Origin: Candidatus Bacteroides merdigallinarum
GTDB taxonomy: Bacteria; Bacteroidota; Bacteroidia; Bacteroidales; Bacteroidaceae
Length of the DNA stretch: 64,000 bases
Reading direction: 5' to 3'
NCBI GenBank assembly: GCA_019116285.1
Contig: DXBX01000063.1
Location: 1 to 64,000, forward strand
A program made the translations under genes and the position numbers. Below, in pieces: positions 18,765 through 26,164 of the stretch (within the stretch, counting starts at the first letter, position 1; the number at the start of each line of letters is the position of its first letter). The notes beneath the pieces are model-generated. The model saw only the letters and a program-made list of their open reading frames with translations. It was not told the origin of the DNA and made no database searches.

Positions 18765-20249
18765 TCAATCCTTTATTTCGGTCAGCAACCGGAAGGAACT
18801 GGCTTTCAACGTCGTAGCATATGTTTCTTCCACATTCAACCCCTCTTCTGCAGCAACCGGGAAACCTTGCTTGTTTTTCTGCATATTTTCCTCTTCATAG
18901 ACATACAAGCTAGCGTCCTGCATTTTTTTTGGAAGACGGATTCGCAAATTGTAATCCTCATCACCCACGTTCACCAAAGCCACAGTGGTCTTACCTTCCC
19001 AGCTACCGGCCACAGCATACACAGACTTATCCGCGGAAACGATTTCCGTCTTCAGCACGTCGGTACCTGCAGGGAAAAAGCGACACATCAACGACCATGT
19101 ATAAAACCAAGGACGCATTTCTTCTTCATCCGGCTTGCCGAAAACTTCCTCGCCCAGAATATTCCACATTCCCCAGATTTTTATGTCTTCTGTATTACCG
19201 GAATCCCATTTGCTGTGCATGGCATCATCCAACATCCAGGCTGCAACGCCGGAGAGGCCGTTATTCATCACTTCCATAGCCAGCAAGGGCATATCCAAAC
19301 CATAGAAATAGTCATATACCAACATATTACAATCGGTTCCTTTCGTGAAAGGATGCCCCTCTACTCTACGATTATACTCCGCCATCAAAGCCGAATCGGC
19401 CAGTTGCTTATACTTATATCCGGCTTCGCCCAGGATTATTTTCTTATGTTGAGGCACACTCTGCTTATACAATGGCAGAATCTCTGAATAATGTCCACTG
19501 CGCACCTCGTGCTGGCCGGGATAAGCGTGAATGTCATACACACCAATCAATGAATCCAATTCTGCGGCAGTCTGCTTCACCCAGCCCACCGCATCATAGG
19601 GCGAAGCCGGATTCTTATACCCCACCACTACATCAGGACCGGCAAATGTAACCTGATCCGTCAGCCCGGGATATTTGTCCATCTCGCGACGGAAGCGGAG
19701 CAGCACGCTCTTCCACAGCTCATAGTCACCATTGGTCGAAGCCCAGTCACCATCTGGTTCATTAAATATCACAAAATGCTTGATACATGAATAGCCACAA
19801 TCATTCACCAGAAAATTCAAGTAATCCACCGACATCTCTATCCAACGGGAATCAGCCTTCATCTCCCAAGTAGGAGGATTATACTCACCATACACCACTG
19901 TGATTCCTTTCTCCGTGCAATACTTCAGCAACCGGGAGAGCGAATCAAAATTCCGATGCTTATCATATTTTCCTGTCGCTGCATCATAGTAACGGTAGGG
20001 ACTGTTAATCATACAACGGACATAGGGAGGCCTCATATAGTCCAATCTTTCGTAAAGTTTCCCCCAATCTTCGTCCGACACCTCCTGTCCCCATGACTTT
20101 GCTTCATCATAAGGATCCCATTCCACACCGTTACCTATATATCCGGCATTTATCACTTCGGAAGAAATGGTTACCGACACCTCTTTTTCTTCTGCACAAG
20201 CCCCCGCAACCAACAGCATCGAGGCTATCAATAAATGGCCTAACTTCAT
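18765..20249 (-). CDS. Clan GH-A glycosidase-like lipoprotein, family unclear
   Basis: This 494-aa protein has a lipoprotein signal (cysteine C18 in VAGACAEE) and a TIM-barrel glycosidase layout. The likely acid/base is E164 in FVIFNEPDGDW and the nucleophile E275 in KIILGEAGYKY. A C-terminal beta-sandwich (about 395-494) resembles that of GH30, GH39 or GH79 enzymes, but no single family signature was decisive. Position between GH26 and GH130 suggests an exo- or endo-enzyme acting on the same glycan. The frame is open 53 codons upstream, but those codons cover a promoter-like AT-rich region and the ATG at 20249 opens the signal peptide. Confidence 0.75.
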   Translation of the reverse strand: MKLGHLLIASMLLVAGACAEEKEVSVTISSEVINAGYIGNGVEWDPYDEAKSWGQEVSDEDWGKLYERLDYMRPPYVRCMINSPYRYYDAATGKYDKHRNFDSLSRLLKYCTEKGITVVYGEYNPPTWEMKADSRWIEMSVDYLNFLVNDCGYSCIKHFVIFNEPDGDWASTNGDYELWKSVLLRFRREMDKYPGLTDQVTFAGPDVVVGYKNPASPYDAVGWVKQTAAELDSLIGVYDIHAYPGQHEVRSGHYSEILPLYKQSVPQHKKIILGEAGYKYKQLADSALMAEYNRRVEGHPFTKGTDCNMLVYDYFYGLDMPLLAMEVMNNGLSGVAAWMLDDAMHSKWDSGNTEDIKIWGMWNILGEEVFGKPDEEEMRPWFYTWSLMCRFFPAGTDVLKTEIVSADKSVYAVAGSWEGKTTVALVNVGDEDYNLRIRLPKKMQDASLYVYEEENMQKNKQGFPVAAEEGLNVEETYATTLKASSFRLLTEIKD

Positions 20250-20279
20250 AACTTCATTTAGTTTGTTTGAATACTTTAG

Positions 20280-20287
20280 CAAAGGTA
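20280..20287 (-). promoter_or_regulatory. Possible -7 element before the clan-A lipoprotein gene
   Basis: TACCTTTG is read on the minus strand, 31 nt before the start codon. No well-spaced TTG was found, so this is a partial match that may need an activator. Confidence 0.35.
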
Positions 20288-20367
20288 GTGTTCTTGAAGC
20301 AATCCGCATTGCTAATATATGCTCAATATTTGTATTTTTTTGAATCCAGCAAGAACACCAAGCCTTA

Positions 20368-21402
20368 TTATACATCCGCCCGACATTCGTCCGATAGCAG
20401 ATACTCAACCAGTTCGTCTACGGCACAAGTCGCCACACCTACATATTTATCCGCACTGCCATAATACACGAACAACGTCCCGTCTACGATTACATTGCCA
20501 ACCGGGAATATACATCCCGAATAAAGGCCGGACAACTCGAACTCAAACTCCGGCTCCAGAATCGGCCGGGGGGTCCGTGCCAGCACATGCAGCGGATTGT
20601 CCAGATCAAGCAATAAGGCACCGACACGATAGTATCCCAAACCGCCATGCTCCACGCCATGATACAACATCAGCCAACCGGCCTCTGTCTTCAGCGGAGG
20701 GGTGCTGCCGCCGATCTTCTCTTCCCACGTACCTTCCACGCCGGACAGTAGCAGATGGCTTTCCTTGTCTTCCCAGCTCAGCAAATCATCCGAGTACTTC
20801 AACCAAATGGACGGGTATTTCACCCCGTAGCTGTCGCCCACAAATTCTTTCGGCCGGTGAAGCATGACGTACTTCCCCCGTATCTTCTCCGGGAACAGGA
20901 TGACGTCTCTATCGTCCAAGACGGGTGACGTGAGCCGCCCAAGACGCCTGAACGAACGAAAATCCGACGTGACAGCCAGCCCCGTATTGCCCAGGTTCTT
21001 GCGGATGGCCAACGGCGCATCCGAACCACACTCAGGGGTCAGCACCTCATCGTGCGCGAACTTCCAGTACTGCCCCGGAGCATAGGGACGATAAGCGTAG
21101 GTCACGTAGAACTCGTCGTCATACTTCACAATGCGGGGATCTTCCACGCAACCGGAATCAGGACCGTTCTGGCTGGGGCCGAATACAGGCTGGTCGGAGG
21201 CCCGTTCAAAGTGGAAGCCATCCTTGCTGACGGCCAGCCCCAGGCGTATCACATGCTGCTCGTCGTTACCGGCGGCACGATACAGCATATAAAAGATGCC
21301 CTTATCGTAAATGACTCCCGGATTGCTGGTCACCAGAGATTCCCAGTCACTGGATGCTAGCGGGGAAAGGATAGGATTCCCCTCAAATTTCTTCAGTTTC
21401 AT
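20368..21402 (-). CDS. GH130 beta-mannoside phosphorylase-like enzyme
   Basis: This protein of about 344 aa has the five-bladed beta-propeller pattern of GH130. The opening GNPILSP and NPGVIYDKGIFYMLYRA are typical, and the expected catalytic aspartate is in GCVEDPRIV. GH130 enzymes split beta-1,4- or beta-1,2-linked mannosides with phosphate to give mannose 1-phosphate. No signal peptide is present, so it acts in the cytoplasm on imported disaccharides. An in-frame ATG three codons earlier (21411) is an alternative start. With GH26 it makes beta-mannan or mannoglucan the likeliest substrate. Confidence 0.9.
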   Translation of the reverse strand: MKLKKFEGNPILSPLASSDWESLVTSNPGVIYDKGIFYMLYRAAGNDEQHVIRLGLAVSKDGFHFERASDQPVFGPSQNGPDSGCVEDPRIVKYDDEFYVTYAYRPYAPGQYWKFAHDEVLTPECGSDAPLAIRKNLGNTGLAVTSDFRSFRRLGRLTSPVLDDRDVILFPEKIRGKYVMLHRPKEFVGDSYGVKYPSIWLKYSDDLLSWEDKESHLLLSGVEGTWEEKIGGSTPPLKTEAGWLMLYHGVEHGGLGYYRVGALLLDLDNPLHVLARTPRPILEPEFEFELSGLYSGCIFPVGNVIVDGTLFVYYGSADKYVGVATCAVDELVEYLLSDECRADV

Positions 21403-21427
21403 ATTATACACTCATTATAATAGGTTA

Positions 21428-23005
21428 TCAACTAAAAACGATCCAAATCACGGCACTGAGCAGCAGTAACAGCAAGGCCCACCACAAATAATATTCGTAC
21501 CAAGGACGTCCCCGATGAGCCCGGAACTCAGCCGCCATGTCCTTCCACGAAAAGACGGTGTTCTCCAGCTTCTCCGGCAGCGGAGCTGCGGAAAAACGGC
21601 TGGCCACATACATCAGCAAGCCACTGACCACCAGCAGGAACGGCACAATCAACAGGAAGTGCAGATTACCAAACACATAGGACTTGAAGAACAGCAGGTT
21701 TACGGCTATCACCAGGCCACCCAACAACCCGACAAACACCCCGTTACCATTGACACGACGGTTGAAAATTCCCAGCAGGAAAGCAGCCACAATGGGAGGC
21801 GACAGATAAGAAAGCATCTCTTGGTAATACTTCAGCAGCGAGCCGAACTTACCTATTTGCGGTGCCCACAAGGCAGCCACAAGGATAGCCACGCAAGCGG
21901 CAATTTTGCCCACAACCACCAGCCGGGCCGAAGAGGCATGCTTGTCATATTTGGCATAGAAGTCCATCGTGAACAGCGTGGAGGCGGAGTTCATGATGGC
22001 GCTCAAGGCTGAAGTCAAAGCCGAGAGCAGAGCGGCAATCAGGATACCCATCACGCCCACCGGCGCCAGACGCATAATCATGGTTGGGTAGACCATGTCC
22101 GGACGCTCCAGCCCCGGGAAAAGATCACGGGCAATAACGCCGGGAATGGCAATGATGAATAGCGTCATCATGGTCAGGAAGCCGGCAAAAAGCACTCCTT
22201 TACGGCCTTCGTCCACTGAACGGGCGCTCAGCACACGCTGCACCAACGTCTGGTTGTTGGCCCAAAAATAAATGCCCAGCACCGGCATGCCGACAATCAG
22301 CCCCAGCCAAGGAGTGGCCGAGTCCGTCAAAGGACGTATCAGCTTGACCAGCAGGTCATCGGACGCATAGAGCGAGTAGAAATAATCACCCCCTTGGCGG
22401 AAGCAGAAGAAGGTCAGCAACATAGACCCCACAATGAGCACCACGGCCTGTATCAGCTCCGTATTGATGACGGACGACAGCCCGCCCGGTATCGTATAGG
22501 AGGCTGCGAACAAAGCAAAGATCAAAATAATGAGCTGCAAATCGGCTTCCGGCAATATCAGCTTGATAATCAGTGCAGCCGAATAAAGGGCACCGGCCGC
22601 ATCCAGGAAAATATTACCTACGATACAAATAAAGGAGAAATAATAGCGCGACCGGCTGTCGAAACGCTTCTCCAGAAACTCAGGAATAGTGAAGATGCCC
22701 GACTTGATGTATAACGGCAGCAGGAAGATGGCAAAGCAGACCATCACCACCATGCCTGTCAGATTATAATTATATACAGCCAGCCCCGTGTCATATGCAT
22801 CGCCCGACTGTCCTATCAGCGTTGTACTGGAGATGCTGGCCGCAAACAGCGACAAACCCACCACCCACCACGGCATCGAGCGTCCGGCCAGAAAATAAGA
22901 CCGAGAGTCGGCACTCTTCCCGTGCCTCATCCCCCACCAGACTATGAAAACCAGGTAGATGACCACAATCACCACATCCACTCCATTCATCGCAAACATT
23001 TCCAT
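21428..23005 (-). CDS. Sodium:solute symporter (SSS family), probable sugar importer
   Basis: This 525-aa inner-membrane protein has about 13 hydrophobic segments and SSS signatures, including FLAGRSMPWWVVGLSLFAASIS near the N terminus and SALTSALSAIMNSASTLFTMDFY in the middle. Homologues in glycan loci carry mono- or disaccharides across the inner membrane with sodium, here probably a manno-oligosaccharide delivered to the GH130 enzyme 25 nt downstream. A TATCTTTG -7 element (23062-23055) precedes it. The gene faces away from the araC-type regulator. Confidence 0.92.
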   Translation of the reverse strand: MEMFAMNGVDVVIVVIYLVFIVWWGMRHGKSADSRSYFLAGRSMPWWVVGLSLFAASISSTTLIGQSGDAYDTGLAVYNYNLTGMVVMVCFAIFLLPLYIKSGIFTIPEFLEKRFDSRSRYYFSFICIVGNIFLDAAGALYSAALIIKLILPEADLQLIILIFALFAASYTIPGGLSSVINTELIQAVVLIVGSMLLTFFCFRQGGDYFYSLYASDDLLVKLIRPLTDSATPWLGLIVGMPVLGIYFWANNQTLVQRVLSARSVDEGRKGVLFAGFLTMMTLFIIAIPGVIARDLFPGLERPDMVYPTMIMRLAPVGVMGILIAALLSALTSALSAIMNSASTLFTMDFYAKYDKHASSARLVVVGKIAACVAILVAALWAPQIGKFGSLLKYYQEMLSYLSPPIVAAFLLGIFNRRVNGNGVFVGLLGGLVIAVNLLFFKSYVFGNLHFLLIVPFLLVVSGLLMYVASRFSAAPLPEKLENTVFSWKDMAAEFRAHRGRPWYEYYLWWALLLLLLSAVIWIVFS

Positions 23006-23054
23006 AATAACAACAATATCTATTTTTAATCGGTTAGCTATATTTCCGTCACTG

Positions 23055-23062
23055 CAAAGATA
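23055..23062 (-). promoter_or_regulatory. -7 element before the symporter gene
   Basis: TATCTTTG on the minus strand, 50 nt before the symporter start, matches the Bacteroidota -7 consensus. A -33 TTG at suitable spacing was not found, which would fit activation by the divergent AraC-type protein. Confidence 0.4.
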
Positions 23063-23126
23063 AGCGAGTTGTCGAAAAAGCCTTTATATTTTTCCACTCA
23101 TTAATTGTACTTTTTTGAATAGTTAC

Positions 23127-23156
23127 TTGTATTCTGATTATAAATATTTACCTTTG
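23127..23156 (+). promoter_or_regulatory. Promoter of the araC-type regulator
   Basis: TTG (23127-23129), 19 nt, then TACCTTTG (23149-23156) make a full -33/-7 pair 20 nt before the ATG. Confidence 0.65.
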
Positions 23157-23176
23157 TCTGCAAAACCACGAGCCTT

Positions 23177-24043
23177 ATGAAAGAGATACAAAAAGAGATT
23201 ATCCCGATTGCCGACGACGACCTGTTCATCGTCCTTGACCATCCGAACGCCGACTTTGATTACGCCGTGCATTACCATCCCGAATATGAAATCAACCTCG
23301 TGGTGGATTCGTACGGGAAACGCATCATAGGCGACTCGGAAGAAGAGTTCTCCTCGCTGGACCTCATCATGGTCGGCCCCAACCTGCCCCACGCCTGGAA
23401 AGGAGAAGTGGTGGAGGGCAACCATGTGGTCACCATCCAATTCTCCGAGAAGCTGCTCAACTTTCCCATCCTCGAAAAACGGCTTTTCTCCTCCATCCGG
23501 AAGATGCTGCTCGACTCACAAAAAGGCATAGACTTCTCCTACGACACCAAACTGCGGATGAAAGACGAAATCCTGCAGCTGACACGCATGCAAGGCTTCC
23601 ACACCGTCCTGACGTTTCTCTCCATCCTGCATCAGCTGTCCGTGTCCGACCACCGCATCTTGGTAAGCAACCAATATGACACCCAAGACACCATCCGAAG
23701 TTCTAAGAGCCGGCGGATCGCCAAAGTCTGCGAATACCTCGAAGCACACTATGAAGAACCCGTGAAGCTGGAGGACGTGGCACAGCTGGTCAACATGTCC
23801 GAGTCTGCCTTCAGCCACTTCTTCAAGAAGAAGACCAACTCCACCTTTATCGAGTACATCACCAACCTGCGCATCGCCAAGGCCTGCCGCATGTTGTCGG
23901 ACACCTCCACGGGTATCGCCGAAATCTGTTACGATTGCGGGTTCAATAACCTGTCCAACTTCATCCGCATCTTCAAGAAGAAGAAAGGAACCACCCCCAG
24001 CGACTACCGGACCTTCACGCAGCAGATTCTGATTAAATACTGA
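23177..24043 (+). CDS. AraC-family transcriptional regulator of the glycan locus
   Basis: This 288-aa regulator has an N-terminal cupin-like sensor domain (about 10-140; YAVHYHPEYEINLVV) and a C-terminal double helix-turn-helix of the AraC type (about 185-285; LEDVAQLVNMSESAFSHFFKKKTNSTFIEYI then GIAEICYDCGFNNLSNFIRIFKKKKGTTPSDYR). It is transcribed away from the symporter-GH130-GH26-susCD genes, the usual arrangement for a local activator. No hybrid two-component or sigma/anti-sigma system is present, so this is the only candidate regulator. The inducing sugar is not known. Confidence 0.92.
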   Translation: MKEIQKEIIPIADDDLFIVLDHPNADFDYAVHYHPEYEINLVVDSYGKRIIGDSEEEFSSLDLIMVGPNLPHAWKGEVVEGNHVVTIQFSEKLLNFPILEKRLFSSIRKMLLDSQKGIDFSYDTKLRMKDEILQLTRMQGFHTVLTFLSILHQLSVSDHRILVSNQYDTQDTIRSSKSRRIAKVCEYLEAHYEEPVKLEDVAQLVNMSESAFSHFFKKKTNSTFIEYITNLRIAKACRMLSDTSTGIAEICYDCGFNNLSNFIRIFKKKKGTTPSDYRTFTQQILIKY

Positions 24044-24097
24044 GCGCACCGGCCTTACCCTGCCGGCACATTCCCTATATCCCCGCACGCCCACGCC

Positions 24098-24166
24098 GGT
24101 ACCCGCGCTCCCGCTCGTCGGTACCCCCGCTCCCGCTCGTCGGTACCCGCGCTCGCGAGCCCCGGC
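24098..24166 (-). repeat. 22-nt intergenic repeat array C
   Basis: Three units start with GGTACC at 24098, 24120 and 24142, at an exact 22-nt period. They read in the opposite orientation to the other arrays (unit core GACGAGCGGGAGCG then GGTACC on the minus strand). Confidence 0.85.
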
Positions 24167-24302
24167 TCTCCCCCTTGCGGGGCGGGTCGGGACCCCGCAA
24201 TCCCCCACCAGCAAAGCGTTTCAGAAGAATACTTATTTTCAAGGGAATAAGTAATCAACAGGCTGTTGAAAACTTATTCGAAAGTTTTTCTGCGAAATAT
24301 GG

Positions 24303-24322
24303 TGGGGGATTGTGGGGAATTG
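24303..24322 (+). promoter_or_regulatory. MraZ-type operator upstream of mraZ
   Basis: Two direct TGGGG boxes (24303-24307 and 24313-24317) are separated by GATTG, with a degenerate third box after another 5 nt. MraZ of E. coli and other bacteria binds TGGGN boxes spaced by 5 nt before its own gene. The site is 43 nt from the mraZ ATG and implies autoregulation of the division cluster. Confidence 0.7.
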
Positions 24323-24359
24323 TGTACTTTTACAGCCTGATATTATAATAAGGAAAGAA

Positions 24360-24836
24360 ATGATACGTTTTTTGGGCAACATAGAGGCCAAGACCGACGC
24401 CAAGGGACGGGTGTTCATCCCCGCCGCCTTCCGGAAACAGCTGCAGGCTGCGTCCGAGGAGAGCCTCGTGCTGCGCAAAGATGTATTCCAGGACTGCCTG
24501 GTGCTCTACCCCGAAAGCGTCTGGTTTAAGACGCAGGAGGAACTGCGCCGGCGGCTGAACCGCTGGAATGCCCGCCAGCAGGCCGTGTTCCGCCAGTTCG
24601 TCAGCGATGCGGAGGTGGTGGTGCCGGACGGCAACGGACGCATCCTCATCCCCCGACGCTACCTCCAGATGGCGGGCATCCGGGACGAGGTGCGCTTCAT
24701 CGGCGTGGACAACACCATCGAAATCTGGGCACGCGAACGGGCGGAAATCCCGTTCATGGATGCGGAAGAGTTCAGCCAAGCCTTGCAAGAGACCTTGGGC
24801 GAGGATTTGTGGGATAACAACAAAGGAGAGCTATAA
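24360..24836 (+). CDS. mraZ: MraZ, transcriptional regulator of the dcw cluster
   Basis: This 158-aa protein has two AbrB-like MraZ half-domains, each with the D-x-x-G-R motif: DAKGR at 13-17 followed by VFIPAAFR, and DGNGR at 90-94 followed by ILIPRRYL. MraZ forms a ring-shaped oligomer that binds TGGGN repeats and usually represses the division/cell-wall operon. Such repeats occur at 24303. The open frame extends upstream, but the ATG at 24360 starts the conserved MIRFLGN sequence. rsmH follows after 2 nt. Confidence 0.95.
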   Translation: MIRFLGNIEAKTDAKGRVFIPAAFRKQLQAASEESLVLRKDVFQDCLVLYPESVWFKTQEELRRRLNRWNARQQAVFRQFVSDAEVVVPDGNGRILIPRRYLQMAGIRDEVRFIGVDNTIEIWARERAEIPFMDAEEFSQALQETLGEDLWDNNKGEL

Positions 24837-24838
24837 TC

Positions 24839-25777
24839 ATGACGCAAGAGACTACTACGACCTATCACATACCGGTGCTGCTGACACCCGCCGTGGACGG
24901 ACTGGACATCCGCCCGGACGGCACGTACGTGGACGTTACCCTGGGAGGCGGCGGACACACGCGCGAAATCCTGCGGCGGCTGGGGCCCGACGGACGCCTG
25001 CTGGGCTTCGACCAGGACGAGGACGCGGAACGGAATATCCCGGACGACCCGCGCTTCACCTTCGTGCGAAGCAACTTCCGCTACCTGCACAACTTCCTGC
25101 GCTACCACGGCATCCGCCACATCGACGGGCTGCTGGCCGACCTGGGTGTGTCGTCCCACCACTTCGACGACAGCCAGCGGGGCTTCTCCTTCCGCTTCGA
25201 CGGCGCGCTGGACATGCGCATGAACAAGCGGGCGGGACAGACGGCGGCCGACATCGTGAACACCTACGACGAGGAGCGCCTGGCCAACATCTTCTACCTC
25301 TACGGCGAGCTGAAGAACAGCCGGCGACTGGCAGCCGCCCTTGTACGGGCACGGGCACAGGCCCCGGTAGCCACCATCGGCCAGTTTCTGGACATCGTAA
25401 AACCGCTGTTCGGCCGCGAGCGCGAGAAGAAGGAACTGGCCCGTGTCTTCCAGGCCCTGCGCATCGAGGTGAACCACGAGATGGAAGCCCTGCGCGAGAT
25501 GCTCCAAGCCGCCACCGAGGCCCTGCGCCCGGGCGGACGGCTGGCGGTCATCACCTACCACTCGCTGGAGGACCGCCTGGTGAAGAACCTGATGAAGACC
25601 GGCAACATGGAAGGCACGGTGGTGAAGGACTTCTACGGCAACGTGCAGACGCCCTTCCGCACGGTGAACAACAAGGTCATCACGCCGGACGAAGACGAAG
25701 TGGCCCGCAACCCCCGGTCGCGCAGCGCCAAGCTCCGCATCGCCGAGAAACGGGAAGAGAACAACAACGACAACTGA
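24839..25777 (+). CDS. rsmH: 16S rRNA (cytosine-1402 N4) methyltransferase
   Basis: This 312-aa SAM-dependent methyltransferase (MraW) has the glycine loop VTLGGGGHT (GGGGH at 36-40), the SAM acidic stretch LLGFDQDEDA, the family motif GLLADLGVSSHHFDD and the late GGRLAVITYHSLEDRLVK. It methylates N4 of C1402 in 16S rRNA at the decoding site. It is the second gene of the cluster, 15 nt before ftsL. Confidence 0.97.
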   Translation: MTQETTTTYHIPVLLTPAVDGLDIRPDGTYVDVTLGGGGHTREILRRLGPDGRLLGFDQDEDAERNIPDDPRFTFVRSNFRYLHNFLRYHGIRHIDGLLADLGVSSHHFDDSQRGFSFRFDGALDMRMNKRAGQTAADIVNTYDEERLANIFYLYGELKNSRRLAAALVRARAQAPVATIGQFLDIVKPLFGREREKKELARVFQALRIEVNHEMEALREMLQAATEALRPGGRLAVITYHSLEDRLVKNLMKTGNMEGTVVKDFYGNVQTPFRTVNNKVITPDEDEVARNPRSRSAKLRIAEKREENNNDN

Positions 25778-25792
25778 ACACAAGGAGGAATC

Positions 25793-26143
25793 ATGGATAC
25801 CGAGACAAAGAAAACCCGCCCGTCCGCACCGCGCACGTCGTGGCGAAGCATCATCGGCGGCGACATCCTGGCTACCGAATTTTTCCGCCGGCAAGCCAAG
25901 TTGCTGGTGCTCATCATGGTGCTTGTCATATTCTATATAAACAACCGTTACGAATGCCAGCAGCTGATGATCCGCATCGAGGAACTGAAGAAGGACCTGA
26001 CAGACATCAAGTACGACGCCCTGACGCGCAGCTCGGAGCTGATGGAGCATAGCCGCCAGTCGCGCATCGAGGAGTACATCGCCACGCAGCACAGTGACCT
26101 GCAGAGCGCCACGACGCCGCCCTACCTGATTCGCAACGATTAA
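25793..26143 (+). CDS. ftsL: FtsL-like division protein
   Basis: This 116-aa protein has the expected bitopic layout. A cytoplasmic tail of about 35 residues is followed by a membrane segment at about 36-50 (LLVLIMVLVIFYI) and a periplasmic coiled-coil stretch (about 54-95, rich in Glu, Leu and Lys). Sequence conservation is low in this family, so the call rests on size, topology and position between rsmH and ftsI. It would form the FtsQLB-type complex that activates septal synthesis. Confidence 0.85.
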   Translation: MDTETKKTRPSAPRTSWRSIIGGDILATEFFRRQAKLLVLIMVLVIFYINNRYECQQLMIRIEELKKDLTDIKYDALTRSSELMEHSRQSRIEEYIATQHSDLQSATTPPYLIRND

Positions 26144-26164
26144 CGCCCGGAGGAGAAACGCATT

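Larger units (their letters stand above)
24044..24359. other. Intergenic region between araC gene and mraZ
   Basis: These 316 bases hold repeat array C (24098-24166), a hairpin TTGCGGGG / CCCCGCAA (24175-24182, 24193-24200) and an AT-rich segment with small palindromes. The MraZ-type operator follows at 24303. An 18-nt sequence at 24300-24317 also occurs inverted at 24193-24210 with one difference. No gene is supported. Confidence 0.75.

Noticed and set aside
24281-24332. Complete -33/-7 promoter directly before mraZ
   Set aside because: TACTTTTA at 24325-24332 resembles a -7 element, but the nearest TTG is only 12 nt upstream and overlaps the operator, so I do not call a promoter here.
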